From Thinopyrum elongatum (Eukaryota > Streptophyta > Magnoliopsida > Poales > Poaceae): 64,000 bases of DNA. Below the pieces are notes generated by a model. That model had not been told where the DNA came from and did no database searches. It saw only the letters and a list, made by a program, of their open reading frames with translations. Where the stretch lies: NCBI GenBank assembly GCA_011799875.1, contig CM022302.1:374126775-374190774 (forward strand), given 5' to 3'. The stretch's first letter is position 1; each line of letters opens with the position of its first letter. The translations under genes were made by a program, and so were the position numbers. Positions 1 through 10,874 of this stretch are shown piece after piece.

Positions 1-716
1 GACATGGGAGAAGTCTTGTTATAAGTAATCATGTGAATTTGGTATTCGTTCGATATTTTGATGAGATGTATGTTGTCTTTCCTCTAGTGGTGTTATGTGA
101 ACGTCGACTGATGACACTTCACCATGATTTGGGCCTAGGGGAAGGCATTGGGAAGTAATAAGTAGATGATGGGTTGCTAGAGTGACAGAAGCTTAAACCC
201 TAGTTTATGCGTTGCTTCGTAAGGGGCTGATTTGGATCCACATGTTTCATGCTATGGTTAGATTTATCTTTATTCTTCTTTCGTAGTTGCGGATGCTTGC
301 AAGAGGGGTTAATCATAAGTGGGAGGCTTGTCCAAGTAAGGACAACACCAAAGCACCGGTCCACCCACATATCAAATTATCAAAGTAACGAACGTGAATC
401 ATATGAGCATGATGAAAACTAACTTGACAATAATTCCCATGTGTCCTTGGGAGCACTTTGCTTTATATAGTGTTTGTCCAGGCTTATCCTTTGCTACAAA
501 AATAATTGGGCCACCTTGCTGCACATTTGTTACACTTGTTATTTTTTACCCGTTATGAATTATCTTATCACAAAACTATCTGTTACTGATAATTTCAGTG
601 CCTGCAGAAAATACCTTGCTGAAAACCGCTTGTCATTTCCGTCTGCTCCTTGTTGGGTTCGACACTCTTACTTATCGAAAGGACTATGATTGATCCCCTA
701 TACTTGTGGGTCATCA
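1..716 (+). repeat. 5' LTR of element C (3' part only)
   Basis: This stretch matches 8970-9405, 9997-10093 and 10875-11073 of the 3' LTR once two insertions are removed. It ends in ...GTCATCA at 711-716, the same terminus as the 3' LTR. It supplies the empty-site sequence for both insertions in the 3' LTR. The short reading frame at 474-689 lies in LTR sequence and is not taken as a gene. Confidence 0.92.
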
Positions 717-727
717 AGACTCTTTTC

Positions 728-745
728 TAGCGCCGTTGCTGGGGA
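728..745 (+). other. Primer-binding site of C, tRNA-Asp type
   Basis: TAGCGCCGTTGCTGGGGA lies 11 bases after the LTR end. It matches the complement of the 3' end of plant tRNA-Asp (TGGCGCCGTTGCCGGGGA) with two transitions. Elements D and G carry the same type of site on the minus strand (near 27822-27840 and 53512-53531). Confidence 0.85.
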
Positions 746-822
746 GTGAAGCGCCTTTGGTAAGTGGAATTTGGTAAGGAAACATTTACATTACGTGCTG
801 AAATTTATTGTCACTTGTCACT

Positions 823-2233
823 ATGGAAGGTCATCCTTTGAGGGGCTTGTTTGGGGTATCTTCACCTTGACCGGTAGAGCAAAGAGTTGCTCCTCAACCT
901 ACTGCACCTACTGAAAATATTTATTATGAAATTCCTTTGGGTATGATAGAGAAACTGCTAGCTAATCCTTATGCAGGAGATGGAACACTACATCCTGATT
1001 TGCATCTAATCTATGTGGATGAAGTTTGTGGATTATTTGAGCTTGTAGGTTTGCTTGAGGATGAAGTCAAGAAGAAGGTCTTCCCTTTATCTTTGAAGGG
1101 AAAGGCATTTACATGGTATAGACTATGTGATGATATTGGAGCTTGGAATTACAACCGATTGAAATTGGAATTTCATCAGAAATTTTATCCTATGCATCTG
1201 GTTCATTGTGATCGGAGTTATATATAAAAAATTTGGCCTCGTGAAGGAGAAAGTATCGCTCAAGCTTTGGGGAGGCTTAAATCAATGTTATATTCATGCC
1301 CCAATCATGAGCTCTCAAGAGAAATTATTATTCAGAATTTTTATGCTCGGCTTTCTCGTGATGATCAACCCATGCTCGATACTTCTTGTACTGGTTCTTT
1401 TATGAAGAAGACTATTGAATTCATGTGGGATCTTTTGGAAAGAATTAAATGCAACTCTGAAGATTGGGAACTCGACGAAGGTAAAGAGTCAGGTATTAAG
1501 CTTGAGTTTGATTGTGTTAAATTTTTATGCTCGGCTTTCTCATGATGATCAATCCATGCTCGATACTTCTTGTACTGGTTCTTTTATGAAGAAGACTATT
1601 GAATTCATGTGGGATCTTTTGGAAAGAATTAAACGCAACTCTGAAGATTGGGAACTTGACGAATGTAAAGATTCAGGTATTAAGCTTGAGTTTGATTGTG
1701 TTAAATCTTTTATGAATACCAAATCTTTTATGATCAATCCATGCTCGATACTTCTTGTACTGGTTCTTTTATGAAGAAGACTATTGAATTCAAATGGGAT
1801 CTCTTGGAAACAATTAAATGCAACTATGAAGATTGGGAGCTCGACGAAGGTAAAGAGTCAGGTATAAACCTTAATTTGACTGTGTTAAAACTTTTATGGA
1901 TACCGATGCTTTTCGTGATTTTAGCACTAAATATGGACTTGACTCTGAGATAGTAGCTTCTTTCTGTGAATCATTTGCTACTCATGTTGATCTCCCTAAG
2001 GAGAAGTGGTTTAAGTATCATCCTCCCATTGAAGTAAAAATAATAGAACCCATTAAAGCTGAAGAAGAAATCATTACTTATAATGTCGATCCTGTTATTC
2101 CTACTGCTTATATTGAGAAACCGCCTTTTCCTGTTAGGATAAAAGAACATGCTAAAGCTTCAGCTGTAGTCCGTAAGAGTTATACTAGAACACCTACACC
2201 CCTGAACAAATTAAAGTTGAACCTAGTATTGCT
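823..2233 (+). pseudogene. gag: gag of element C, broken
   Basis: Gag forms the particle that packages element RNA. The frame opens at ATG 823, soon after the primer site, and is interrupted by TGA at 868 and TAA at 1225. A Retrotrans_gag-like core is readable at about 937-1350, including the segment KVFPLSLKGKAFTWYRL and, after the second stop, a stretch ending in GRLKSMLYSCP. From 1363 a tandem triplication shifts the frame twice. Further shifts occur near 1870 and near 2205-2225, where the frame changes into the protease. I see no zinc knuckle. The product cannot be made as one protein. Confidence 0.85.
1363..1895 (+). repeat. Tandem triplication inside gag of C, unit about 184 bp
   Basis: Three head-to-tail copies start at 1363, 1547 and 1732, each opening with GATCAAYCCATGCTCGAT. 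Each encodes a variant of a 60-residue segment containing DTSCTGSFMKKTIEF and EDWELDE. Unit lengths of 184 and 185 bp are not multiples of three, so the repeats fall in successive frames. The third copy is truncated at about 1895. Copies differ by point changes, so the duplication is not an immediate assembly artefact. Confidence 0.9.
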
Positions 2234-2989
2234 ATGGTTAAAGATCTCTTGGTTGATAATATTGATGGGCATGTTATTTATTTCTGTGATGAAGCTGCTA
2301 GAATTGCTAAACCCGATGATAAAGATAAACATAGACCTATTGTTGGCATGCATGTTGTCTCTGTTAAAATAGGAGATCATTGTTATCATGGCATATGTGA
2401 TTTGGGTGCTAGTGTGAGTGCAATTCCTTTTACTTTATATCAAGAAATTATGAATGATATTGCACCTGCTGAAATAGAAGATATTGATGTTACTATTAAG
2501 CTTGCTAATAGAGATACTATCTCACCAATTGGGATCGTTAGAGATGTTGAAGTCTTGTGTGGGAAAATAAAATACCCTACTGATTTTCTACTTCTTGGTT
2601 CCCCACAAGATGCTTTTTGTCCCATTATATTTGGTAGACCTTTCTTGAACACTGTTAATGCTAAAATAGATTTTGAGAAAGAAACTTTTAGCGTAAGTTT
2701 CGGGGATGTGTCTCATGAGTTTAATTTTTCCAAATTTCGTAGACAACCCCATGACAAAGAATTGCCTAGTAAAGATGAAATTATTGGTCTTGCTTCTATT
2801 GTCGTGTCTCCTACTGATCCTTTAGAACAATACTTGCTAGACCATGAAAATGATATGTTCATGAATGAGAGAAATGAAATAGATGAGATATTCTTTAAAC
2901 AAATGCCTGTTTTGAAACACAATTTGCCTATTGAGACTCTTAGAGATCCTCTACCACCCAAGAGTGATCCTTTGTTCGATCTTAAATAA
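2234..2989 (+). pseudogene. Protease region of element C
   Basis: This is a retropepsin-type aspartic protease that would process the polyprotein. The active-site motif DLGAS is at 2399-2413, in the form typical of the Athila lineage. Downstream hydrophobic segments (FLLLGSPQDAFCPIIFGRPF) match the second half of the fold. An acidic linker follows and the frame ends at TAA 2987-2989, but the same frame resumes at once into RT, so the stop looks like a point mutation within the polyprotein. The ATG at 2234 is internal rather than a true start. Confidence 0.88.
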
Positions 2990-3001
2990 TTACCTGATAC
3001 T

Positions 3002-4719
3002 TTGAAATATGTTTATCTTGATGAAAAGAAGATATATCATGTTATTATTAGTGCTAACCTTTCAGAGCATGAAGAAAAGAAATTATTGAAAACTCTGAGG
3101 AAACATCGTGCAGCTATTGGATATAATCTTGATGATCTTAAAGGCATTAGTCCCACTCTATGTCAGCACAAAACTAATATGGAACCTGAAGCTAAACCAG
3201 TTGTTGATCATCAGCGATGGTTGAATCCTAGAATGAAAGAATTGGTAAGGAATGAAATATTAAAGCTTCTGGAAGCAGGTATAATCTATCATGTTGCTAA
3301 TAGTAGATGGGTAAGTCCTGTTCATTGTGTCCCTAAGAAAGTGGGTATCACTGTTGTTCCTAATGATAAAAATGAATTGATTCCGCAAAGAATTGTTACA
3401 GGTTATAGAATGGTAATTGATTTTAGAAAATTAAATAAAGCTACAAGGAAAGATCATTATCCTCTGCCATTCATTGATCAAATGCTAGAAAGACTATCAA
3501 AACATACGCATTTTTGCTTTCTAGATGGTTATTCTGGTTTTTCCCAAATACCTGTGTCATAAGAGGATCAAGGAAAAACTACTTTACATGCTCTTTTGGA
3601 ACTTTTGCTTATAGATGTATGCCTTTTGGTTTATGCAATGCACCTGCTACCTTTCAAAGATGTATGACTGCTATATTCTCTGACTTTTGTGAAAAGATTG
3701 TTGAGGTTTTCATGGATGATTTCTCCGTTAACAGAACTTCTTTTGATGATTGCTTAAGCAACCTTGATCGAGTTTTGCAGAGATGTGAAGAAACTAATCT
3801 TGTCTTGAATTGGGAGAAGTGCCACTTTATGGTTAATGAAGGTATTGTCTTGGGGCATAAAATCTCCGAAAGAGGTATTGAAGTTGATAAAGCTAAAGTT
3901 GATGTTGTTGAAAAAATGTCGTGTGCTAAAGATATCAAAGGTATAAGAAGTTTCCTTGGTCATGCTGGTTTCTATAGGAGATTTATTAAAGACTTCTCTA
4001 AAATTTCTAGGCCTCTTACTAATCTCTTGCAAAAAGATGTTCCTTTTGTTTTTGATGATGATTGTGTAGAAGCATTTGAAATCCTTAAGAAAGCCTTAAT
4101 TTCTGCACCTATTGTTCAACCACCTGATTGGAACCTACCCTTTGAAATTATGTGTGATGCTAGTGATTATGCCGTTGGTGTTGTTCTAGGACAAAGAGTT
4201 GATAAGAAATTAAATGTTATCTATTATGCTAGTAAAACTCTAGACAATGCTCAAAGAAATTATGCTACTACTGAAGAAGAATTTTTAGCAGTTGTATTTG
4301 CTTGTGACAAGTTCAGATCTTATATTGTTGATTCTAAAGTAACTGTTCACACTGATCATGCTGCTATTAAATATCTTATGGAAAAAAAAGATGCTAAACC
4401 TAGACTCATTAGGTGGGTTCTCTTGCTACAAGAATTTGATTTACATATTATTGATAGAAAGGGAGTTGAGAACCCCGTAGCAGACAACTTGTCTAGGTTA
4501 GAAAATATTCTTGATGACCCGCTACCTATTGATGATAGCTTTCCTGATGAACAATTAGCTGTTATAAATGCTTCTTGTTGTACTCCATGGTATGCAGACT
4601 ATGCAAATTATATTGTTGCTAAATTTATACCACCTAGTTTTACATACCAACAAAAGAAAAAGTTTTTCTATGATCTAAGACATTACTTTTGGGATGACCC
4701 ACACCTTTATAAAGCATGA
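3002..4719 (+). pseudogene. Reverse transcriptase and RNase H of element C
   Basis: RT copies the element RNA into DNA and RNase H removes the RNA strand. The fingers region (RWVSPVHCVPKK, YRMVIDFRKLNKATRKDHYP) is in the first frame. A TAA at 3560-3562 probably replaces a Gln codon, and a missing base shortly after shifts the frame. The second frame contains [20 protein letters not shown] and the catalytic box VFMDDFS at about 3703-3723. RNase H follows, with [32 protein letters not shown] and [11 protein letters not shown]. The frame ends at 4719, where the sequence into integrase is disturbed. Confidence 0.93.
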
Positions 4720-5881
4720 ACAGGAACAGATCCTACGCAAGTATCACTCCGACGCCTACGGATGACACCATGCTGGAGATAGAACTGCACACAAGGTATT
4801 ACAATCTGGTTTTTATCGGCCTACTCTTTTTAATGATGCTCGTAAGTTTTTCTTGTGATGAATGTCAAAGAATTGGTAATATTAGTAGAAGTCAGGAAAT
4901 GCCTATGAATTATTCACTTGTTATTGAACCATTTGATGTTTGGGGATTTGATTATATGGGACATTTTCCTTCCTCCAATGGGTATACACATATTTTGGTT
5001 GCTGTTGGTTATGTTACTAAGTGGGTAGAAGCTATTCCAACTAGTAGTGCTCATCATAACACCTCCATTAAAATGCTTAAAGAAGTTATTTTCCCGAGGT
5101 TTGGAGTCCCTAGATATTTAATGACTGATGGTGGTTCACACTTTATTCATGGTTCTTTCTGTAAAATACTTGCTAAGTATGATGTTAAGCATAGAATTGC
5201 ATCTCCTTATCATCCTCAGTCTAGCGGTCAAGTAGAATTAAGTAATAGAGAAATAAAATTGATCCTGCAAAAGACTGTTAATAGATCAGGAAGAATTGGT
5301 CTAAGAAACTTGATGATGCACTATGGGCTTATAGAACTGCTTATAAAAATCCTATGGGTATGTCTCCATATAAAATGGTATATGGAAAAGCATGTCACTT
5401 ACATCTTGAACTAGAACATAAAGCTTATTGGGCAATTAAAGAGCTCAACTATGATTTCAAACTTGCCGGTGAGAAGAGGTTATTTGACATTAGCTCACTT
5501 GATGAATGGAGAACCCAAGACTATGAGAATGCCAAATTGTTTAAAGAAAAAGTTAAAAGATGGCAAGACAAAAGGATACAAAAGTGTGAATTTAATGTAG
5601 GTGACCATGTCTTGCTATACAATTCTCGTTTAAGATTTTTTGCAGGAAAACTTCTCTTCAAATGGGAAGGGCCTTACATTATCGAAGAAGTTTATCGTTC
5701 CGGTGCCATCAAGATCAACAATGCCGAAGGCGATAACCCAAAGGTGGTAAACGGGCAAGGAATCAAACATTATATCTCAGGTACTCCCATAAATGTTGAA
5801 ACCAATATTATTAATACCATAACGCCGGAGGAGTACATAAGAGAAACCTACCAGAACGCTCCAGACCCCCAAAAGGAATAG
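4720..5881 (+). pseudogene. Integrase of element C, frameshifted
   Basis: Integrase inserts the DNA copy into the host chromosome. The zinc-binding N-terminus is partly out of frame (about 4735-4870, with CDECQRIG still readable). The catalytic core keeps all three acidic residues in WGFDYMG, LMTDGGSHF and SGQVELSN. A frameshift near 5300-5350 moves the rest to another frame, which carries the conserved Athila-type stretch MSPYKMVYGKACHL and the C-terminal domain (VGDHVLLYNSRLR, KWEGPYIIEEV) and ends at TAG 5879-5881. The core is less decayed than gag. Confidence 0.92.
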
Positions 5882-5987
5882 GTATGTGATACGGTAAGAA
5901 AACCGACTCCAAAACTTTTCCAAAAGCAATTTTACTCTGTTTTGGAATATTTGATAATTTAGGAAAATAAGAAGCGGTCCGAAAAGT

Positions 5988-6127
5988 GCACGAGGAGGCG
6001 ACAAGTCGTGGGGGTGCGCCCTACCCCCCTGGGCGCGCCTCCCAGGCTTGTGGCCACCTCGTGTGCCCTCCGGACTCCGTTTTCTCCCAGAATACTTGTT
6101 ATGCACGGTAAAAATTCATTATATAAT
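5988..6127 (+). promoter_or_regulatory. Internal promoter-like module of C: GC-rich inverted repeat plus TATA
   Basis: An imperfect inverted repeat spans 5988-6066, with outer arms GCACGAGGAGGCGACAAG and CTTGTGGCCACCTCGTGTGC and a core containing GTGCGCCCTACCCCC. The same core motif occurs in the U3 region of the 3' LTR (8457-8495) inside a similar inverted repeat. A TATA-like ATTATATAATC follows at 6118-6127, about 85 bases before the ATG of the next ORF. Promoter function is inferred from layout only. Confidence 0.45.
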
Positions 6128-6209
6128 CTCCTGAATGTTTGGACCACAGTACCATGGCAATATCCTCTATTTTTGTTTTGAGCTATTTCTGCAGCAGATT
6201 TATAGCAAG

Positions 6210-6581
6210 ATGTCTGCGCAAGATTCAGATGGAGAAAGCTATGTTTCACATTATACCGCGGATCCAAAGATCTTTGGGGAAATTTACCCTTACCTATGGT
6301 CCTCGGAGGAAGAGCAAGATTCCAACCCGGAGGAGGAGCAAGATTTTGACATGGAGAAAACAAGGAACGAGAGCTCCGACGAAGATGAAGATCCACTACC
6401 TCAACTTGGGGATATGCACGTGGAATTCAAGAAGTCAAGCCTTCCTAAGGTCCAATCTATTCCACCTCGTTTTCTGCAGGACAGCAAGGCGGCTTTATGC
6501 AAAATGATATTGAAGCTTGAGCTCGAGAATGATGATCTAAGGGAGGAAAATTTTAGCCTCAGACGCAAGTTGGAGAAGTGA
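6210..6581 (+). CDS. Short acidic coiled-coil ORF after integrase of C
   Basis: This 123-residue frame has no stop, although the gag-pol before it is broken. The start chosen is ATG 6210 (MSAQDSDGESYVSHY); the frame is open further upstream without better support. The middle is very acidic (SSEEEQ, EEEQDFD, SSDEDED) and the C-terminus is leucine- and charge-rich (KLELENDDLREENFSLRRK), likely a coiled coil. There is no signal peptide or membrane segment. It sits where Athila elements place an env-like ORF, but it is much shorter and I do not recognise the protein. A promoter-like module lies just upstream. Confidence 0.5.
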   Translation: MSAQDSDGESYVSHYTADPKIFGEIYPYLWSSEEEQDSNPEEEQDFDMEKTRNESSDEDEDPLPQLGDMHVEFKKSSLPKVQSIPPRFLQDSKAALCKMILKLELENDDLREENFSLRRKLEK

Positions 6582-6660
6582 ATGCTACAACTCCATCACC
6601 ATCACCTCCGAAGAAGGAAACTTGAGTACATGGGTATGGGCACTCCCCTTGGCTTGTGCC

Positions 6661-6673
6661 AAGCTTGGGGGAG
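6661..6673 (+). other. Internal copy of the polypurine tract of C
   Basis: AAGCTTGGGGGAG is identical over 13 bases to the tract that precedes the 3' LTR at 8151-8163, and lies 1.49 kb upstream of it. It could be a second plus-strand priming site. Confidence 0.5.
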
Positions 6674-8150
6674 GTGCCCCGATATCGTATCATCATCACA
6701 TCTTTACCTTTATTGTTTTCCTTAGTTCGAACCTTTTGGTTATATCTTGGTTTAGTAGAATAAAAAATTTAGTATGATCTAGCTTTGAGTTTTGCTTTGT
6801 GTTCCCTCTATGTAATCGAGTCCGAGAGTTATATAATAAAGATTAGTTTTGAGTAGAGGGCTTTGCTTTCTTGCTACGATCTTGAGAAAAGAAGAGAATA
6901 AAAGAAATAAAAATATTATATAATAATCTTATGGGAAGTGATGACTTCACATATAAGAAGTATGTCACATAAAGTTTGTTGGGAGTTGACAAACATAGTT
7001 TTGATCATTGTTGCAATTAATAGGAAGTAATAAAGAAAGAGAGGCCTCACATATAAATACACTATCATTTTGTGATTGTGAGCACTCATTAAAATATTAT
7101 ATGCTAAAAGGTTGATGTTGGACAAGGAAGACAACATAATGGGTTATGTTTCCTTATATACGAATAGAAGTTATATTGTCATGGATCCTCCAACATGTTG
7201 AGTTTGCTTCTCAACCTACGCTAGCCAAATCTTCTGTACCAAGTAGAGATACTACTTGTGCATCCAAAATTCCTTAACCCAGTTTTGCCATGAGAGTCCA
7301 CTATACCTACCTATGGATTGAGTAAGATCCTTCAAGTAAGTTGTCATCGGTGCAAGCAATAAAAATTGCTCTCTAAATATGTATGATCTTTTAGTGTGAG
7401 GAAAATAAGCTTTATACGAACTTGTGATATGGAAGAAATAAAAGTGACAGACTGCATAATAAAGTTCTTTATCACAAGCTGCAATATAAAGTGACATTCT
7501 TTTGCATTAAGATTTTGTGCATCCAACCATAAAAGCGCATGACAACCTCTGCTTCCCTCCGCGAAGGGCCTATCTTTTATTTTACTTCCTACCTTTATAC
7601 AAGAGTCATGGTGATTTTCACCCTTATTTTTTTTTCTCTTTTTGGCAAGCACTATATGTTGGGGAAGATCCAGATATATATGTCCACTCGGATGTAGGTG
7701 TTCATAAACTATTATTGTTGACGTTACCCTTGAGGTAAATGGTTGGGAGGCGAAACTATAAGCCCCTATCTTCCTATGTGTTTGATTGAAACTTCGATCT
7801 CATAAGTATCGCGTGAGTGTTAACAATTATGAAAGATTAAATGATGCTTGAGTATGTGAACTTGCTAAATAAAAGCTCTTACATTGACTCTTTCTGATGT
7901 TATGATAAATTGCAATTGTTTCAATGACCAAGATCATGGTTTGTTGGTTTCCAATAAAATTTTTGATTCATACTTTACCTTGTGAACGAATTGTCACTTT
8001 AGCATAGGAAATTATATGATAATATATGTTGTTGTTCTAAAGATGATCATGATGCCCTCATGTTCGTATTTTATTTTATCGACACCTCTATCTCTAAACA
8101 TGTGGACATGATTTTCGATTTCGGCTTTCACTTGAGGACAAGCGAGGTCT
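6674..8150 (+). other. Non-coding 3' region of element C
   Basis: I see no convincing gene here. Short frames on both strands are AT-rich and lack domains. A block near 7547-7580 (CTCTGCTTCCCTCC then GCGAAGGGCCTATC) recurs in the same part of elements D (23191-23220) and G (50535-50556). Confidence 0.7.
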
Positions 8151-8163
8151 AAGCTTGGGGGAG
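8151..8163 (+). other. Polypurine tract of C
   Basis: AAGCTTGGGGGAG lies one base before the TGATACGTCC start of the 3' LTR, the expected place for plus-strand priming. Confidence 0.85.
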
Positions 8164-9405
8164 TTGATACGTCCATTTTGCATCATGCTTTTATGTTGAT
8201 ATTTATTGCACTATGGGCTGTTATTTCACATTATGGTGCAATACTTATGCCTTTTCTCTCTTATTTTACAAGGTTTACACAAATAGGGAGAATGCCGGCA
8301 GCTGGAATCCCGGACCTGAAAGGAGCAAGTCTGAGATACCTATTCTGCACAACCCCAAAAGTCCTGAAAATTTATGGAGAATTATTTTTGAATATATAAA
8401 AATTATTAGGCGAAGAAACTACCAGAGGGGACCCACCAGTTGGCCATAAGCCTGCGGGGTGCGCCCTACCCCCAGGGCGCGCCCCCAGGGCTTGTGAGCC
8501 CCCTGGCCATCGTCCGGTGCCCCTCTTCTGCTATATTGTTGGTTTTGACATAGAAAAAATAAGAAGGAAGCTTTTGGGACAAAGCGCCACCGTCTTGAGG
8601 CGGAACTTGGGCAGGAGCAATCTAGGGCTCCGGCAGAGCGATTCTGCCGGGGAAACTTTTCTCCCGGAGGGGGAAATCGAATCCATCATCATCACCAACG
8701 ATCCTCTCATCGAGGGAGGGTCAATATTCATCAACATCTTCACCAGCACCATCTCCTCTCAAACCCTAGTTCATCTCTTGTATTCAATCTTTGTCTCAAA
8801 ACCTCAGATTGGTACCTGTGGGTTGCTAGTAGTGTTGATTACTCCTTGTAGTTGATGCTAGTTGGTTTATTTGGTGGAAGATCATATGTTTTGATCCTTA
8901 ATGATAATTAATACCCCTCTGATCTTGAACATGAACATGCTTCATGAGTAGTTAGGTTTGTTCCTGAGGACATGGGAGAAGTCTTGTTATAAGTAATCAT
9001 GTGAATTTTGTATTCGTCGGATATTTTGATGAGATGTATGTTGTCTTTCCTCTAGTGGTTTTATGTAATCATCGACTACATGACAATCACCATGATTTGG
9101 GCCTAAGGGAAGGCATTGGGAAGTAATAAGTAGATGATGGGTTGCTAGAGTGACAGAAGCTTAAACCCTAGTTTATGCGTTGCTTCGTAAGGGGCTGATT
9201 TGGATCCACATGTTTCATGATATGGTTAGATTTATCTTTATTCTTCTTTCGTAGTTGCGGATGCTTGCCAGAGGGGTTAATCATAAGTGGGAGGCTTGTC
9301 CAAGTAAGGACAGCACCCAAGCACCGGTCCACCCACATATGAAATTATCAAAGTAACGAACATGAATCATATGAGCATGATGAAAACTAACTTGACAATA
9401 ATTCC

Positions 9406-9996
9406 TCACCCTGGGCATAAAAACCGAAGATCGAAAACCGAACCCGAAAAGACCGAGACCGAACCAGAAAAGACCAAACTAGAAAAGACCGAATAAAATA
9501 CGGTCTGCGCAAATAGAAGACCGAAATAATTACGGTCTATTCGGTCCTCCTATCTTCATGACCGAATAGACCATATAGACCGAATTAAAAAATCCCATAC
9601 GCAAGAGTGCAAGACCATGTTCTGTGATGTCCAGATTTTGTGATGTTCAAGTTCTATGATGTCCAGATTTTGTGTTGTGCATGTGTATTGTACTCCATGA
9701 AGATTGCATACAATACAATTGCTACTTGTCTTAATTTTTCTAATGTACATACGCACCTCTATACACATATTTGTTGTCTTTGTATATATGCACCTCTATA
9801 CTACATGAAGTTTGGTACTGGAAGTAACAAGAATTTGAGTTGTACCAATTAGTTTGGTTTGTTTGGTCTAGACCGAAGACCGAATAGTAAAGACCGAAGA
9901 CCGAATAGTGAAGGACCGAAAAGACCGAAATTATTTTGGTCTTCAATTATGAAAGACCGAAAAGACCGAACCGAACAAACCGAACGCCCGGGCTGA
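9406..9996. mobile_element. DNA-transposon-like insertion 1 (hAT-like, non-autonomous)
   Basis: This 591-bp segment is absent from the 5' LTR copy, where the sequence runs unbroken near 427-440. It is flanked by ATAATTCC (9398-9405 and 9997-10004), an 8-bp duplication that can be read as 9 bp. Its ends, TCACCCTGGGC and GCCCGGGCTGA, are inverted repeats with two mismatches. Both end regions are packed with GACCGAA motifs (about 9430-9590 and 9867-9985), and the centre has two copies of a GATGTCCAGATTTTGTG unit. It has no coding frame. The 8-bp duplication favours hAT; Mutator-like remains possible. Confidence 0.7.
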
Positions 9997-10093
9997 ATAA
10001 TTCCCATGTGTCCTCGGGAGCACTTTGCTTTATATAAGAGTTTGTCCAGGCTTATCCTTTGCTACAAAAAGAATTGGGCCACCTTGCTGCACC

Positions 10094-10874
10094 CAATGTT
10101 GAGAAAATCGTTAACCGGTAGCTGCTCGCTCGGCTTGGGAGTAGCGATTAATCGCTGAATCGGCCTATTAATTGGATTAATTGGTCGACCATTAATCGGT
10201 GTAATTTTAAACTCAATAGAAAAAAATTGTATGGGGAAAAATCTACATTTGAAATATGAAGCAAATGGCACCATTTTCTTTTCTCAATAGATGACAAACA
10301 TGTACAATACAACAATCATTCATGTGGGCATAAAAATTATCTACAAACATGTATACAACAACACTTTTTGCTGATTTCGCGTGGGATGCAACTCCGAGAT
10401 ATGCCAGCCATGCGACATCGACAGATAGAGGAAAGGTGACGGTGGCAACACAGTTTGTCTGCATGGGTCGGTTGCCGGAGGTCGAAGGTCGCGAAGGAGG
10501 AGGGGAAGTAGAGGGGCGAAAAGGGAGAAGTGAAAGCGGCGACACATAGGGGAGGAGAGGAAGCTGCGGCGCACCAACGAGGACCTGGCTAGTTGTCATC
10601 TAGGTTGGGAGGGGATGAGAGGAGCAGGAGGGGTGGGTGGAGGGATAAACCCAAGCTCTTTAGGAGCGGGAGCGGCTGGGAGGGGTTATGGGCCAAATAA
10701 TCAGTCTTTGTTTTCCCACGAGTTAGCGGGCCAACAACGATTAATCAATCTAACAGACCATTTAATCAACCTGGCAAGTGAATGCGATGAATAGGTGTTA
10801 TTCGATTTGGCCACCCGATGAGTAGCGATTAACTGGCCAATTAATTGATTAATCAGATGAATTCTTGAAAAGTG
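10094..10874. mobile_element. DNA-transposon-like insertion 2 (hAT-like, non-autonomous)
   Basis: This 781-bp segment is absent from the 5' LTR copy (near 520). It is flanked by identical 8-bp GCTGCACC at 10086-10093 and 10875-10882. The extreme ends (CAATGTTGAG and ...TTGAAAAGTG) are weakly inverted. Stronger subterminal inverted similarity involves AGTAGCGATTAA and ATTAATTGG-type motifs at both ends. The GC-rich middle gives short frames on both strands (10243-10599) that I do not accept as genes. Confidence 0.65.

Noticed and set aside
474..689. 71-codon frame at the start of the window
   Set aside because: It lies in the LTR of C and is interrupted by an insertion in the other LTR copy; not a gene.
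10243..10599. 118-codon minus-strand frame inside DNA-transposon-like insertion 2
   Set aside because: Overlapped by other frames, no transposase motifs, and the insert is too small to be autonomous.
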